DNA of 64,000 bases from Aquitalea magnusonii (GCF_002217795.2 NZ_AP018823.1:2294001-2358000); one strand, 5' to 3'; positions 39,125 through 56,027 are shown, numbered from the stretch's first letter. Numbers and translations: made by a program. Notes: generated by a model not told the origin, from the letters alone.

Positions 39125-39543
39125 GGCTGATAGCCTTCCGGAATCACCGCGGTGATGTCGATTTCCACCAGCCATTCAGGCCGTGCCAGAGCAGAAATCA
39201 CCAGCCCGGTGGACACCGGATACACGCCCTTGAGCCAGCGCCCCACCACCTGATACACCGCCTCGCGATAGCGGGTATCCACCAGGTAGATGACGATCTT
39301 GCACACGTGATCCAGATGGCTGCCGGACTCCTCCAGCAGCATCTTCACATTGGCCATGGCTTTTTCCGCCTGGGCGGTGACATCGCCGATGCCAACCGAC
39401 TCGCGGGTATCCAGGTCCTGACCGATCTGGCCGCGCAGGAACACCATATTGCCGGCCACCACCGCCTGGCACAGGTCGTTATCCAGCTTTTGTTCCGGGT
39501 AGGTATCGCGGGTATTGAACGGACGAATGCGTTTGTGAACCAT
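39121..39543 (-). CDS. RidA/YjgF/YER057c family protein
   Basis: This is a 140-residue protein of the RidA fold: VVAGNMVFLRGQIGQDLDTRE, AEKAMANVKMLLEESGSHLDHVCKIVIYL and a C-terminal VEIDITAVIPE. The archetypal RidA deaminates enamines and imines; the conserved Arg corresponding to RidA Arg105 is not cleanly placed, so this may be another Rid subfamily. It is coupled by overlap to the DUF1028 gene and lies downstream of an FMO gene on the same strand. Confidence 0.87.
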   Translation of the reverse strand: MVHKRIRPFNTRDTYPEQKLDNDLCQAVVAGNMVFLRGQIGQDLDTRESVGIGDVTAQAEKAMANVKMLLEESGSHLDHVCKIVIYLVDTRYREAVYQVVGRWLKGVYPVSTGLVISALARPEWLVEIDITAVIPEGYQP

Positions 39544-39711
39544 GTTTCACCTCATTGCTGTGTGTGGGGCGACGGTCTTGCCGCTGCCGCGGATTATTGA
39601 CAACCCCCATCTCGCCTGCTGGAAAGAAAGCGAGTCGATCTTTTCAATTGCCAGGGCAAGAGCGGGGGGATTGGGAACAGATGGCAAGGCTGCGGAATCA
39701 ATCAGTTAGTC

Positions 39712-39738
39712 GGAAGGCCCGGCTTCGCCGGGTCCTTT
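39712..39738. terminator. Hairpin downstream of the FMO gene
   Basis: GGCCCGGC-TTC-GCCGGGTCC forms a GC-rich stem about 20 bases past the FMO stop codon on the minus strand. There is only a short A/T flank. It may terminate the FMO transcript before ridA. Confidence 0.5.
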
Positions 39739-39756
39739 CAAATCGAATCAAATCAC

Positions 39757-41058
39757 TTAGTCAGCAGCCTGACAAACCGTTTCACGCACCGGCGCTGCGG
39801 TGGCTGGGGTACTGGCGTGATAGGCCTGGTATTTGCGCTGGGTGGCAATGTGGTCGGCAATGAACTTGGCGTCATGCCATACCCCCCAGATAAAGCTGGA
39901 GCCACGCCGCGACAGCCAGGGCAGGCCCAGGAAATACACGCCCGGTTCGCTGGAGATGCCACGCTGATGACTGGGTTTGCCCTTTTCATCAAAGGCATTC
40001 ACTTGCAGCCAGCAGTAATCCACGGCAAAACCGGTGGCCCAGATCACGGTGCTGACACCGCTGGCAGCCAGGTCCAGCGACAGGATGGGTTGCCGCACGC
40101 AGGCCGGGTCCGGCGGCAGTTGCCGCGCTTGCGGCTCTGGCGGCAGCTCCAGCCCGTTCTGCGCAATATAGGCATCGGCAGCGTCCAGCAGCCCCAGGTA
40201 GTTTTCATCGCCGCGGGCAATGTTTTCCGCCAGGTCCGGCTGGAACTGCATCACACCGTTTTCGCAAGAGCGGGTCATGCCCAGCAAGGTGATGCCCTGC
40301 TCGGCCAGCCGGCGAAAATCCACGGTATGTCCGCCACGTGCGCCGCTCACCGCAATGGTGACGTGCTCACGCCCCGGCTTCACTTTCTGGGCATCCCACT
40401 CCCCCAGCACCCCCAGCCACCAGCAGAAGTCCCGCTCGCGGTAGCGGCGCGGCGGCCTGTCGTGCGGGCCGACCGACAAATACACCTGACGGCCTGCGCG
40501 CTGCAGCTCGTCGGCAATCTGCACCCCGGACGAGCCCGAACCCACCACCAGTACCGCACCGGGCGGCAGTTGCTGCGGGTTGCGGTATGCGGCCGAGTGC
40601 ATTTGCGTCACCGGGCTGTCAGCCGGAATGAGTTGCGGAATCAGCGGCTGCTGGAAGGGGCCGGTGGCAGCCACCACCCGATTGGCCTCGAAGACACCAG
40701 CCGAAGTGGTCACGGTAAAGCCAGGGCGTCCGTCATTGCGCACCACCTTGAGCACTTCCACCCCGGTGCGGATGGGGGCGTGGAATTTGCGGGCATAGGC
40801 TTCCAGATAGTCCGCCACCCGTTCCTTGCCGGCAAAGGCATCCGGCGCGACATCATCAAAATCCAGGCCGGGAAAGCGGTCGTGCCAGGCCGGGCCGTTG
40901 CACACCAGCGAATCCCAGCGTTCCGAGCGCCAGCGCTCGGCAATGCGTTGGCGCTCCAGCACCAGATGCGGCACATCCAGCTTGCTCAGGTGTTCGCTCA
41001 GGGCAATGCCGGCCTGGCCCGCGCCAATCACCAGCGTATCGGTTTTTTCCATCACCAT
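39757..41058 (-). CDS. Flavin-containing monooxygenase (FMO/BVMO-type)
   Basis: This is a 433-residue protein with two dinucleotide-binding motifs: GAGQAG (FAD, residue about 13) and GSGSSG (NADPH, mid-protein). FATGFAVDYCW-like signature residues are present as VIWATGFAVDYCW. It oxygenates an amine, sulfur or ketone substrate with NADPH and O2. The start is ATG at 41058 (AAGGAAG upstream). It precedes ridA and DUF1028 on the same strand, which suggests a shared catabolic role. The substrate is unknown. Long upstream region (41059-41500) holds A/T-rich promoter-like sequence. Confidence 0.88.
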   Translation of the reverse strand: MVMEKTDTLVIGAGQAGIALSEHLSKLDVPHLVLERQRIAERWRSERWDSLVCNGPAWHDRFPGLDFDDVAPDAFAGKERVADYLEAYARKFHAPIRTGVEVLKVVRNDGRPGFTVTTSAGVFEANRVVAATGPFQQPLIPQLIPADSPVTQMHSAAYRNPQQLPPGAVLVVGSGSSGVQIADELQRAGRQVYLSVGPHDRPPRRYRERDFCWWLGVLGEWDAQKVKPGREHVTIAVSGARGGHTVDFRRLAEQGITLLGMTRSCENGVMQFQPDLAENIARGDENYLGLLDAADAYIAQNGLELPPEPQARQLPPDPACVRQPILSLDLAASGVSTVIWATGFAVDYCWLQVNAFDEKGKPSHQRGISSEPGVYFLGLPWLSRRGSSFIWGVWHDAKFIADHIATQRKYQAYHASTPATAAPVRETVCQAAD

Positions 41059-41500
41059 TTCACTTCCTTCCCTGTATAAGGCCCCGAACACCGCAAACGC
41101 GGGTGGCATGGGGTTGTGCCGCTTACAGCCAGGCCGCAAGCCGCATCAGCACGCCGCTCAACCATGGCGGCGAGGCACTGACGATTGCAGTCTATGGAAG
41201 GGTTCTGAATACCGAAAATATTTAAAATCTGTTTGCTGGATAGCTTTAAGTTATGCAAAAACGGTGACAGCACAGCATGGGCAAGCTGGAGGACACCGCC
41301 AGGCAAAGGGTGGCAGACGACGGCAAGGCCGCTGTGCCTGCGCGCAATCGCAGCGCTGCGGCAAATCATGGCCGTGTACCGCCTCAAATGACTGCTTCAT
41401 CAGGCATGGATTTTTCACCGGCAGCTTGTAGAATGCTGCTCAACAACAGACTTCCCGCCTTTTCCTGCACTTGCTGCTTCACTCAACCAAGGAAACCCTC
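41059..41500. other. Divergent intergenic region between FMO and the SUOX-fold protein
   Basis: This 442-base stretch carries no credible gene. Its A/T-rich core around 41215-41260 probably holds promoters for both directions. Confidence 0.5.
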
Positions 41501-42004
41501 ATGCCTCTTACCCGTCACGCCCTGCTGCTGAGCGCCCTGCTGGCACTGCATGCCGGCTCTGCCCTGGCGCTGGAAAAACCTGCCACCCACCCCATCGTCA
41601 CCATTACCGGGCAGATCACCGAAAAGAACAGCGGGGCCGACGCACAATTCGATAGCGCCATGCTGGACAAGCTGCCACAGGTAAAAATGACCGTAGCCAC
41701 CCCCTGGTACAAGCAGGAACAAACCTTTGAAGGCCCGCTGTTCCGCGATGTGCTCAAGGCGGCAGGCAGCAAGGGCAGCAAGCTGTACGTGGTGGCACTG
41801 AATGACTATGCGGCTGAAATTCCCTTGGCCGATCTGGAAAAATACGATGTCATCCTGGCCCGCAAGATCAATGGCAAGGTGCTGACCGTGCGCGACAAGG
41901 GCCCGCTGTTCGTGATGTATCCCTTTGACAAGAAACCCGAACTGCGCACCAAGGAAATCTACTCCCGCTGCGTATGGCAGGTTAACCGCATCCGCGTCGA
42001 ATAA
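41501..42004 (+). CDS. Periplasmic sulfite-oxidase-fold protein lacking the cofactor cysteine
   Basis: This is a 167-residue protein with a Sec signal (LLLSALLALHAGSALA). The body has the oxidoreductase molybdopterin-binding (SUOX-like) fold: FEGPLFRDVLKAAGSKGSKLYVVALNDYAAEIPLADLEKYDVILARKING and a GPLFVMYPF segment. The molybdenum-ligating cysteine normally found mid-domain is absent; the only mature Cys is near the C-terminus (YSRCVWQVNRIRVE). It probably does not bind the molybdenum cofactor. AAGGAAA precedes the ATG at 41501. It lies 20 bases before a hybrid histidine kinase, so a sensing role is likely. Confidence 0.82.
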   Translation: MPLTRHALLLSALLALHAGSALALEKPATHPIVTITGQITEKNSGADAQFDSAMLDKLPQVKMTVATPWYKQEQTFEGPLFRDVLKAAGSKGSKLYVVALNDYAAEIPLADLEKYDVILARKINGKVLTVRDKGPLFVMYPFDKKPELRTKEIYSRCVWQVNRIRVE

Positions 42005-42024
42005 ACCCTTAACGGAAGCCTTCA

Positions 42025-44655
42025 GTGTCTTGGTTCTCACGGCAAACACGCATCAGTAGCCAGCTTTGGCTGCTGGGCATCCTGATGGTGGCCGCCCTGC
42101 TGGTGGTCGGCATGCTATACCAGCGCCAACAGGCGGAAATGAAGCGTTTTGCCGAGCAAGGGCAGGACAATGTGGTGTGGGTCTACTCCCAGCTTGGCAT
42201 CGATTACTACCGCACCCTGGGTGCGGCCAAGCTGGCAGAAAGCCGTGGCAACAGCAGCGACCTGGACGAGCTGCAGTTGCGCTACAACATCCTGGTATCG
42301 CGCATCAATCTGCTGCAGGAATACCGCTATGCCTCGCTGTTTCACAACAGCGGGTGGTATCAGCAGCAGATCGGCCCGCTGGGCAGCCTGATTACCCAGA
42401 CCGACCGGCAGCTGAATGCCGGTGACGGCTATTTTGACCGCGCCCAGGCCCAGGCCTTGCTCAAGCGGCTGGACAGCGTGGCCGACAATGTGCGCGAGCT
42501 GACCGTGGGTGCCAACAGCCGGCTAACCGATGCCGCCAACGCCAGCAACCAGAGCCTGCAGGACATCAACTCCATGGTGGCCATCACCGCCGCCTTGCTG
42601 ATGCTGGTGGCCGTGCTGATAGCCGCCCTGGCCTGGCGCAACCTGTCCCACAGTGAAAAACGGCGCGAAGAAGCCGAGGCACTCAGCCGCAAGCTGGACC
42701 GCGCGCTGGATCTGGCCGAAGCCGCCAATGTGGCCAAGGGTGCCTTCCTGGCCAATATGAGCCATGAAATCCGCACCCCGATGAACGGCATCATCGGCAT
42801 GACCGAACTGACACTGGATACCGAGCTGACCACCGAGCAGCGCGAATACCTGGAAATCGTCAAATCCTCCGCCGATTCGCTGCTGATCATCATCAACGAC
42901 ATCCTGGACTTCTCCAAGATCGATGCCGGCAAGATGGTGCTGGAAGAACTGCCCTTCTCCTTGCGCAGCCTGGTCAGCCAGACGGTCTACCCCTTTGCGC
43001 GCAAGGCCGAGGAGCGCAATCTGGAAGTCATCTGCCAGATTGCGCCCGAACTGCCGGACCGCTTTATCTGCGACCCCTCCCGCCTGCGCCAGGTGCTGAA
43101 CAATCTGCTGGGCAATGCGGTGAAATTCACCAAAGAAGGCGAGATCCTGCTGGACATCCGCGGCCAGCAGCAGACAGACCGGCGCTACCTGATGACCTTT
43201 ACCGTGCGGGACACCGGCATTGGCATCGCGCCGGAAAAGCAGCGCGTCATCTTTGATGCCTTCGCCCAGGCCGACAACAGCACCACCCGCCGCTATGGCG
43301 GCACCGGGCTGGGCCTGTCCATCACCCAGAAACTGGTTGCCCTGCTAGGCGGTGATATCCGCGTGACCAGCACCCCGCAACAAGGCTCGGAATTCGTCTT
43401 CAGCATTCCGCTGCAACTGAGCGAGGAGCAGGCAGCGGCCAGCCAGCCGTCCGAACTGGCCGGACTGGAAGTGCTGGTATGCGACGACAACCCGACCAAC
43501 CGCAGTTGGCTGGCGGCGCTGCTGAAAAACTGGAATATGGTGGCCACCCTCAGTGCCGACGGTTTCGAGGCCCTGGCGCTGCTGCAGGCGCGCAGCTTCG
43601 ACCTGATCCTGCTGGATGGCCACATGCCGGGCATGTCCGGCTTCGAGGTGGCGCGCCAGTTGCAACAACAAGGCTGCCAGGCCGACATCATCATGCTCAC
43701 CTCCTCCGGCGAGCGTGGCGATGGCCGCCGCTGCCAGGAGCTGGGCATAGGCGGCTATCTGACCAAACCAGTACCGCAGGAAGAACTGCTGGCCACCATC
43801 TGCCAGTTGCGCGGCATGACGGCCAGCAGCGCAGCGGACAGCCTGCAGCCCAGCACCGGCGGCTACGACAGCAAGCAACAGTTGAATGTGCTGCTGGTGG
43901 AAGACAACGAGGTCAACCAGAAGCTGGCGCTGGCCATTCTGACGCGGCGCGGCTGCCTGGCCAGCGTGGCGGCAGATGGCGCACAGGCACTGCAACTGCT
44001 GGCGGCGCAAAAATTCGACCTGGTGTTGATGGACATGCAGATGCCGGTGATGGACGGCCTGGAAGCCACCCGCGCGCTACGCCAGCGCGAGGCCGCGCAG
44101 CAACTGCCGCGCCTGCCGGTGATTGCCATGACCGCCAATGCGATGACCGGCGACCGGGAACGCTGCCTGGCAGCCGGCATGGATGGCTATGTCAGCAAGC
44201 CGGTGGATGCGCAGCGTCTGTTTGAAGAAATCGAACGGGTGCTCAGCGGTGAAAGCACCCTGCCGCAGCACACGGCCCCACAGAGCGAGGCCGTCACCGG
44301 CTGTCAGCTGGATTATCAGAAAACCCTGGAAAACTGTGACGGTGATGCAGCGTTTGTGCTCGCCCTGCTGCAAACCTTTATCCGCGATGCCCAGTTGCGG
44401 CTGGAAAAACTGCAGCAGGCCATCAGCCAGCAGCGCATGAACGACAGCGCCATGTTTGCCCATGCGCTGCGCGGGGCGGCGCTGTCGATTGGCGCGGCGC
44501 CGTTTGCCGCCTTGTGCTACCGCATTGAGTCCGCCGCCCAGCAGCAGGCAGCGACCGAACTGGAGCAATTGCTGCCCCAGTTGCTGGATTGCCATCAGGC
44601 GCTGCTGGAGGAAATCCAGCCGTACCTGCCGCCGCAAGACGCCAGCGCCGACTGA
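42025..44655 (+). CDS. Hybrid sensor histidine kinase with two receivers and HPt
   Basis: This is an 876-residue protein. A membrane helix (about 13-33), a periplasmic segment (about 34-188) and a second helix (about 188-208) form the sensor. HisKA follows ([13 protein letters not shown], phospho-His247), then HATPase. REC1 (about 480-600, Asp531 in LLDGHMPG), REC2 (about 625-745, Asp670 in [11 protein letters not shown]) and a C-terminal HPt (His813 in [12 protein letters not shown]) complete a phosphorelay. The GTG at 42025 follows GGAAG. It is paired with the periplasmic SUOX-fold protein just upstream. No response regulator with an output domain is adjacent. Confidence 0.93.
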   Translation: MSWFSRQTRISSQLWLLGILMVAALLVVGMLYQRQQAEMKRFAEQGQDNVVWVYSQLGIDYYRTLGAAKLAESRGNSSDLDELQLRYNILVSRINLLQEYRYASLFHNSGWYQQQIGPLGSLITQTDRQLNAGDGYFDRAQAQALLKRLDSVADNVRELTVGANSRLTDAANASNQSLQDINSMVAITAALLMLVAVLIAALAWRNLSHSEKRREEAEALSRKLDRALDLAEAANVAKGAFLANMSHEIRTPMNGIIGMTELTLDTELTTEQREYLEIVKSSADSLLIIINDILDFSKIDAGKMVLEELPFSLRSLVSQTVYPFARKAEERNLEVICQIAPELPDRFICDPSRLRQVLNNLLGNAVKFTKEGEILLDIRGQQQTDRRYLMTFTVRDTGIGIAPEKQRVIFDAFAQADNSTTRRYGGTGLGLSITQKLVALLGGDIRVTSTPQQGSEFVFSIPLQLSEEQAAASQPSELAGLEVLVCDDNPTNRSWLAALLKNWNMVATLSADGFEALALLQARSFDLILLDGHMPGMSGFEVARQLQQQGCQADIIMLTSSGERGDGRRCQELGIGGYLTKPVPQEELLATICQLRGMTASSAADSLQPSTGGYDSKQQLNVLLVEDNEVNQKLALAILTRRGCLASVAADGAQALQLLAAQKFDLVLMDMQMPVMDGLEATRALRQREAAQQLPRLPVIAMTANAMTGDRERCLAAGMDGYVSKPVDAQRLFEEIERVLSGESTLPQHTAPQSEAVTGCQLDYQKTLENCDGDAAFVLALLQTFIRDAQLRLEKLQQAISQQRMNDSAMFAHALRGAALSIGAAPFAALCYRIESAAQQQAATELEQLLPQLLDCHQALLEEIQPYLPPQDASAD

Positions 44656-44669
44656 TCAGGCCAGACCCT

Positions 44670-46133
44670 TCAAGGCAGCCAGCGCGCCAGCGGTGTCAGG
44701 TCCAGATGCTGCTGCAGCATGTCGGCCAGCCGTTCGATATGCGCTTCGCGGATGGCCGGGTAATCCAGCGGCTGCGGCGCAGCCAGTCCGGCCCATTGCA
44801 ACAGCGCAGCCAGACTTTCCGGCTGATCGAACACCCCGTGCAGATAGGTGGCCAGAATCTGGCCATCGGCGCTGATGGCCCCGTCGCAGCGGCCATCCTC
44901 CAGCCGCACCGCGGGCTGCGCCAGTGCCGCGCCAGTGCTCACCCCCATGTGGATTTCATAACCGCTCACTGCTGCCGCACCCAGCGTCAAGTGGCCGTTC
45001 ACCCGCGTCAGCTGCTTGTGCGTGGCCAGCGTGGTTTCCATCTCCAGCCAGCCCAGGCCCGCACTGCTGCCCGCCTCGCCTTCCAGCCCCAGCGGGTCGT
45101 GCAACTGCTGGCCCAGCATTTGCAAACCGCCACAAATGCCAATCAGCTTGCCGCCATAGCGCAGATGGCGGGCAATGGCCGCCTCCCAGCCAGCGGCGCG
45201 CAAGCTGGCCAGATCGGCCCGCACGCTCTTGCTGCCAGGCAGGATGATCAGGTCCGCCGCGGGCAAGGGCTGGCCGGGCTTGACCAGCAACAGCTCCACT
45301 TGCGGATGCAGGCGCAGCGGGTCGAAATCGGTGTGATTACTGATGCGCGGCAATACCGGCACCACCACGCGCAGCGTTTGCTGCGGCGCATGTTCGCCTT
45401 GCGGGCGATTGAGCGCCAGACTGTCTTCCGCCTCGATATGCAGGCCGTTGAGATAGGGCAGCACGCCCAGCACCGGCTTGCCGGTGCGCTGCTCCACCCA
45501 CTCCACGCCGGACTGCAGCAGCGCCGGGTCGCCACGGAAGCGGTTGATCACCAGCCCCACCACCCGCGCGCGTTCGCTGTCGGACAGCAATTCCAGCGTA
45601 CCCACCAGGTGGGCAAACACCCCGCCACGCTCGATATCGGCCACCAGCACCACCGGGCAATCCACCGCCTCGGCAAAGCCCATATTGGCGATGTCCCCCT
45701 CGCGCAGATTGATTTCCGCCGGGCTGCCCGCCCCTTCCACCACGATGCACTGGTATTGCGCTGCCAGCCGGGCGTGCGATTGCAACACCGACTGCATCGC
45801 CACCGGCTTGTAGGCGTGGTAGGACACCGCGTCGATATTGCCTACCGCCCGCCCCTGGATGATGAGCTGGGAACCGGTATTGCTATTGGGCTTGAGCAGC
45901 ACCGGGTTCATGTCGGTATGCGGCTCCACGCCGCAGGCCAGCGCCTGCACTGCTTGCGAGCGGCCAATCTCGCCGCCATCCACCGTTACCGCGCTGTTGA
46001 GCGCCATGTTCTGCGGCTTGAACGGGGCCACACGCAGCCCGCGCCGCGCCAGCAAACGGCAAAAGCCGGTGGCGAAAGTGCTCTTGCCGGCATCCGAAGT
46101 GGTGCCCTGAATCATGATGGTTTTGGCAGTCAT
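44670..46133 (-). CDS. cobQ: Cobyric acid synthase
   Basis: This is a 487-residue protein that amidates cobyrinic a,c-diamide at four positions. An N-terminal P-loop ATPase ([13 protein letters not shown]) and a C-terminal class I glutaminase ([14 protein letters not shown] with the nucleophile Cys, [10 protein letters not shown] with the His) are present. The start is ATG at 46133 (GGAG). It stands on the minus strand, divergent from cbiB-cobD, and shares a promoter region with them. It is called CbiP in early-cobalt pathways. Confidence 0.96.
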   Translation of the reverse strand: MTAKTIMIQGTTSDAGKSTFATGFCRLLARRGLRVAPFKPQNMALNSAVTVDGGEIGRSQAVQALACGVEPHTDMNPVLLKPNSNTGSQLIIQGRAVGNIDAVSYHAYKPVAMQSVLQSHARLAAQYQCIVVEGAGSPAEINLREGDIANMGFAEAVDCPVVLVADIERGGVFAHLVGTLELLSDSERARVVGLVINRFRGDPALLQSGVEWVEQRTGKPVLGVLPYLNGLHIEAEDSLALNRPQGEHAPQQTLRVVVPVLPRISNHTDFDPLRLHPQVELLLVKPGQPLPAADLIILPGSKSVRADLASLRAAGWEAAIARHLRYGGKLIGICGGLQMLGQQLHDPLGLEGEAGSSAGLGWLEMETTLATHKQLTRVNGHLTLGAAAVSGYEIHMGVSTGAALAQPAVRLEDGRCDGAISADGQILATYLHGVFDQPESLAALLQWAGLAAPQPLDYPAIREAHIERLADMLQQHLDLTPLARWLP

Positions 46134-46245
46134 GCTATTCTCCGGCGCGCATTTTTTCGGGAAGCCCCCTAGAATGTCGCTCTTCAACGCTTGGGCAGCC
46201 GGATCGGCCGCTGCCCTGAAGCCGGCGATTATATAGGCGAGTGAC

Positions 46246-47187
46246 GTGATTTCTGCTGTTTTTCTGTTATTGGCCGTGCTGCTGGACCGCCTGTTGGGCG
46301 AGCCGCGGCGCTGGCATCCGCTGGTGGGCTATGGCTATCTGGTGCGCCAGGTGGAGCATGCACTTTACCCGGCCACACCCCAGGCCGAGCCGGTATGGCG
46401 CATGCGCTTGCGCGGCGTGCTGGGCATCGCCCTGTTGCTGTTGCCGCCAACGCTGCTGGCCTGGTGGCTGGCAGGCTTGCCCTGGCTGGGCCAGTTGGCC
46501 TCGGTGCTGCTGCTGTATCTGGCCATTGGCGCGCAAAGCCTGCGTGAGCATGCGCAGGCGGTGCTGGATGCGCTGCGCGCTGGCGACCTGCCACTGGCCC
46601 GCTACAAGGTAGCGATGATCGTCAGCCGCAACACCAGCGAACTGGACGAAACCGCGGTGGCGCGCGCCACCATCGAATCGGTGCTGGAAAACGGCAGCGA
46701 TGCCATTTTTGCCGCCGTGTTCTGGTTTCTGCTGCTGGGCGCGCCCGGCGTGGTGCTATACCGCGCCGCCAATACCCTGGACGCGATGTGGGGCTACCGC
46801 AATCAACGCTTTTTGCACTTTGGCTGGGCTGCCGCCCGCTTTGACGATGTGCTCAACCTGATTCCCGCCCGCCTCACCGCGCTGACTTACATCCTGCTGG
46901 GCCACACCCGTCAGGGCTGGCAATGCTGGCGCGCCCAGGCACCCACCTGGTACAGCCCCAATGCCGGGCCGGTGATGGCGGCCGGTGCCGGTGCGCTGGG
47001 TGTGCTGCTGGGCGGCGCGGCCAGCTATCACGGCAAACTGAAACAACGCCCCACCCTGGGCCTGCAACGCCCGCCGGTGGCCGAGGACATCGCCCGCGCC
47101 ATCGCACTGGTACAGCGCAGCCTGTGGCTGTGGGTGGCACTGGCCTTGCTGGCTGGTTTGCTGAACTGGAGCTTTACTCATGCTTGA
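46246..47187 (+). CDS. cbiB: Adenosylcobinamide-phosphate synthase
   Basis: This is a 313-residue membrane protein (several helices) that attaches the aminopropanol arm to adenosylcobyric acid. The family motif [19 protein letters not shown] is at the N-terminus; [36 protein letters not shown] region also matches (NTSELDE, then [14 protein letters not shown]). The GTG at 46246 is the only plausible start. Its end overlaps the next gene by 8 bases. Confidence 0.94.
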   Translation: MISAVFLLLAVLLDRLLGEPRRWHPLVGYGYLVRQVEHALYPATPQAEPVWRMRLRGVLGIALLLLPPTLLAWWLAGLPWLGQLASVLLLYLAIGAQSLREHAQAVLDALRAGDLPLARYKVAMIVSRNTSELDETAVARATIESVLENGSDAIFAAVFWFLLLGAPGVVLYRAANTLDAMWGYRNQRFLHFGWAAARFDDVLNLIPARLTALTYILLGHTRQGWQCWRAQAPTWYSPNAGPVMAAGAGALGVLLGGAASYHGKLKQRPTLGLQRPPVAEDIARAIALVQRSLWLWVALALLAGLLNWSFTHA

Positions 47188-48166
47188 ACACGGTGGTGGC
47201 ATCCTGCGTGCCGCAGCGCAATACGGCATTGCGGTGGAAAACTGGCTGGACCTGTCCACCGGGCTGAACCCGCAAGGCTGGCCGGTGCCGCCCATCAGCC
47301 CGCGTAGCTGGCAGCGCCTGCCCGAACAGGACGACGGCCTGGAACAAGCCGCGGCGGATTACTACGGCAGCCCGCTGCTGCTGCCGGTGGCCGGCTCCCA
47401 GCCCGCCATCCAGTTGCTGCCCACGCTGCGCCCGCCCGGCCGGGTGGGCATGCTGCCCTTGTGCTATGCCGAGCACCCCTGGCACTGGGAGCAACACGGC
47501 CACACGCTCAGCCGCCATGCGCCGGAAGATATCGACGCCGCCGTCGACACCCTGGACGTGCTGCTACTGTGCCACCCCAACAATCCCACCGGCACCACCT
47601 TTGCCCGAGCGCAGTTGGCCGACTGGCGCGCGCGGCTGGCCAGCCGCGGCGGCTGGCTGATACTGGATGAAGCCTTCATGGACGCCACGCCGGAACACAG
47701 CCTGCTGGATGAAGTGGGCCTGCCGGGACTGATCGTGCTGCGCTCGGTGGGCAAGTTCTTTGGCCTGGCTGGCGCGCGGGTGGGCTTTGTATTTGCCTGG
47801 CCGGCCCTGCTGCAACAACTGGCCGAGGCCATCGGGCCGTGGAGCATCAACGGCCCGGCGCGTGAAGTGGTGAAACTGGCCTTGCAGGACCACGCCTGGC
47901 AGCAAGCGATGCGCGGGCAACTGGCCCGCGACCGCCAGCGTTTGCAGCAGCTACTGCAAGACCACGGCCTGACTCCGGCAGGCGGCAGCAATCTGTTCCA
48001 GTGGCTGCACGGGGCGTACTGCCCGGCCTTGTTCGACTTTCTGGCCCGGCGCGGCATCCTGGTGCGCCGCTTTGCCGACGGCCCCAGCCTGCGCCTTGGC
48101 CTGCCACCCGACGAAGCGGGCTGGCAACGGCTGGAAGCCGCGCTGTCGCAATGGGAAAAGCCTTGA
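47180..48166 (+). CDS. cobD: Threonine-phosphate decarboxylase
   Basis: This is a 328-residue PLP enzyme of aminotransferase fold type I that supplies aminopropanol phosphate for CbiB. The PLP Lys lies in SVGKFFGLAGARVGF; LSTGLNPQGWPV and LLCHPNNPTGTTF are the other landmarks. The ATG at 47180 overlaps cbiB by 8 bases. It is called CobC in some organisms. The transcript ends upstream of a cobalamin riboswitch that leads the next unit. Confidence 0.93.
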   Translation: MLEHGGGILRAAAQYGIAVENWLDLSTGLNPQGWPVPPISPRSWQRLPEQDDGLEQAAADYYGSPLLLPVAGSQPAIQLLPTLRPPGRVGMLPLCYAEHPWHWEQHGHTLSRHAPEDIDAAVDTLDVLLLCHPNNPTGTTFARAQLADWRARLASRGGWLILDEAFMDATPEHSLLDEVGLPGLIVLRSVGKFFGLAGARVGFVFAWPALLQQLAEAIGPWSINGPAREVVKLALQDHAWQQAMRGQLARDRQRLQQLLQDHGLTPAGGSNLFQWLHGAYCPALFDFLARRGILVRRFADGPSLRLGLPPDEAGWQRLEAALSQWEKP

Positions 48167-48217
48167 AAATCAGCGGGAAGAATTCCCATTTGCTGCGTTG
48201 TCACGTATCATGCGCGC

Positions 48218-48380
48218 TTCAAATGACGGTGCCCCGCCAGGGGTGAAACGGGAATGCGGTGAGACACCGCAGCTGCCCCCGCAACTGTAAGCGACGAGTC
48301 TGCATCATCATGCCACCGGCCCAACCGGGAAGGCGATGTCGGGTAAAGAAGCGCGAGCCAGGAGACCGGCCGTCATACGT
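48218..48380 (+). ncRNA. Class I cobalamin riboswitch
   Basis: Conserved pieces appear in order: ACGGTGCC (48226-48233), GGGTGAAACGGGAATGCGGT (48241-48260), GCAGCTGCCCCCGCAACTGT (48269-48288), GGGTAAAGAAGCGCGAGC (48341-48358) and AGCCAGGAGACCGGCC (B12 box, 48356-48371). It lies 109 bases upstream of the Ni/Co permease start and probably represses the following operon when adenosylcobalamin is abundant. Confidence 0.95.
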
Positions 48381-48488
48381 GTCGACGCAGGCTGAATCCG
48401 GGCGGGGTGTACCGGGGGAATGCACAATGCCGCCCTGCTTGGCGGACAGTGCCCTCGCTTGCGGCGACGTATCGTCTCCGAGGGCAGC

Positions 48489-49544
48489 ATGCAAGCAAAA
48501 CCGCATTCATCATCTTTAGCCGGCGCACAGCGTTCCCGTCACTTATGGGTACTGTTGCCGCTGCTGGCTGCCAATCTGCTGGCCTGGGGCTGGGCGCTCA
48601 GCGCCTTTGCCGACCACCCGGCCCGACTGGGCACCGCCCTGCTGGCCTACCTGCTGGGCTTGCGCCACGCGGTGGATGCCGACCACATCGCCGCCATCGA
48701 CAACACCGTGCGCAAGCTGATGCAGGAAAACCAGCGCCCGCTGTGCGTGGGCTTTTTCTTTTCCATCGGCCATTCCCTGCTGGTGATTGCCGCGGTGGCC
48801 GCCGTGGTGTTTGCCACCCGCGCCTTGCAAGACAGCATCAACGGCTTCCGTGAAATCGGCGGGGCCATCAGCACCGGCATTTCCGCCTTTTTCCTGCTGG
48901 CGCTGGCGGCAATGAACCTGTCCGCGCTGCACGGCATCTGGCACAGCTTCCGCCGCGCCCGCGCCGGCGAAGCCGTGTGTGACGAGCAACTCAACATCCT
49001 ACTGGGTAACCGCGGCCTGCTGTCGCGCCTGCTGCGGCCCTTGTTCCGCATGGTGAGCAAAAGCTGGCATATGCTGCCCATCGGCCTGCTGTTTGGCCTG
49101 GGGTTTGATACCGCCACCGAAATCGGCCTGTTTGCCATTGCCTCCTCGCAAAGCAGCGACGGCATTCCGCTATGGAACATCATGGTGTACCCGGTGCTGT
49201 TTGCCGCCGGCATGGCGCTGGTGGACACGCTGGACAGCATGCTGATGGTGGAGGTGTACGGCTGGGCCTTCATCAACCCCATCCGCAAGCTGTGGTACAA
49301 CCTCACCATCACCCTGGTGTCGGTGCTGGTGGCGGTATGCATAGGCGGGCTGGAAACCCTGGGCCTGATTGCCGACAAGCTGCAACTGAGCGGCGGTGCC
49401 TGGGATGTGGTGGCCATGCTCAACGACAACCTGGCCCACTTCGGTTATTTCGTGGTGGCCTTGTTTGCCCTCACCTGGGCGCTGTCCGCCGCCATCTACA
49501 AGTGGAAACGTTTTGACACCCTGCCCGGCCAACAGGCTGGGTGA
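48489..49544 (+). CDS. HoxN/NicO-type nickel/cobalt permease
   Basis: This is a 351-residue polytopic protein of the NiCoT family. The signature helix GLRHAVDADHIAAIDNTVRK (HX4DH) is intact, as is the second signature LGFDTATEIGLFA. AGGGC-type ribosome site precedes the ATG at 48489. Immediately downstream of a cobalamin riboswitch and first in a cobalamin operon, it most likely imports cobalt. Confidence 0.93.
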   Translation: MQAKPHSSSLAGAQRSRHLWVLLPLLAANLLAWGWALSAFADHPARLGTALLAYLLGLRHAVDADHIAAIDNTVRKLMQENQRPLCVGFFFSIGHSLLVIAAVAAVVFATRALQDSINGFREIGGAISTGISAFFLLALAAMNLSALHGIWHSFRRARAGEAVCDEQLNILLGNRGLLSRLLRPLFRMVSKSWHMLPIGLLFGLGFDTATEIGLFAIASSQSSDGIPLWNIMVYPVLFAAGMALVDTLDSMLMVEVYGWAFINPIRKLWYNLTITLVSVLVAVCIGGLETLGLIADKLQLSGGAWDVVAMLNDNLAHFGYFVVALFALTWALSAAIYKWKRFDTLPGQQAG

Positions 49545-49560
49545 TTGCCGCGAGAACCGC

Positions 49561-49886
49561 ATGCGACTGCATTACAAACACGTGCTGATGTGTACCGGCC
49601 CGCGCTGTACCGAAAACGGCCAGCAGGCCGAGGCCATGTTCAAGCAACTGGGTCAGGCGATTGACGCCTGCGACGGCCTGAAGGTGAAACGCACCCGCAG
49701 CCATTGTTTTGCCGTGTGCAAGGAAGGCCCCATCATGGTGGTTTACCCGGAGGGCGTGTGGTATCGCAAGGTGGATGCCAGTGCAGTACAGCGCATTGTC
49801 AGCGAGCATCTGCAAGGCGGTGCGCCGGTAGAACCGCTGATTTTCCACCGCCTGGGCTCGGGCGACGTCTGCAATGAAAGCACCCC

Positions 49887-49890
<4 letters not shown>
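49561..49890 (+). CDS. Thioredoxin-like [2Fe-2S] ferredoxin
   Basis: This is a 109-residue protein with cysteines at HVLMCTGPRCTENG and SHCFAVCKEGP, the four-Cys pattern of thin (Shethna-type, COG3411-like) [2Fe-2S] ferredoxins. It may supply electrons to corrin ring contraction or cobalt reduction, which is inference from context. The stop overlaps cobN (ATGA). The start is the ATG at 49561; the ATG at 49396 lies inside the permease gene. Confidence 0.87.
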
Positions 49891-55999
<6,109 letters not shown>

Positions 56000-56027
56000 T
56001 GCCGTCGCGCTGCATAAAGGAACAGAC

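Noticed and set aside
44589..46172. Plus-strand frame opposite cobQ
   Set aside because: Antisense to cobQ, which has intact glutaminase residues.
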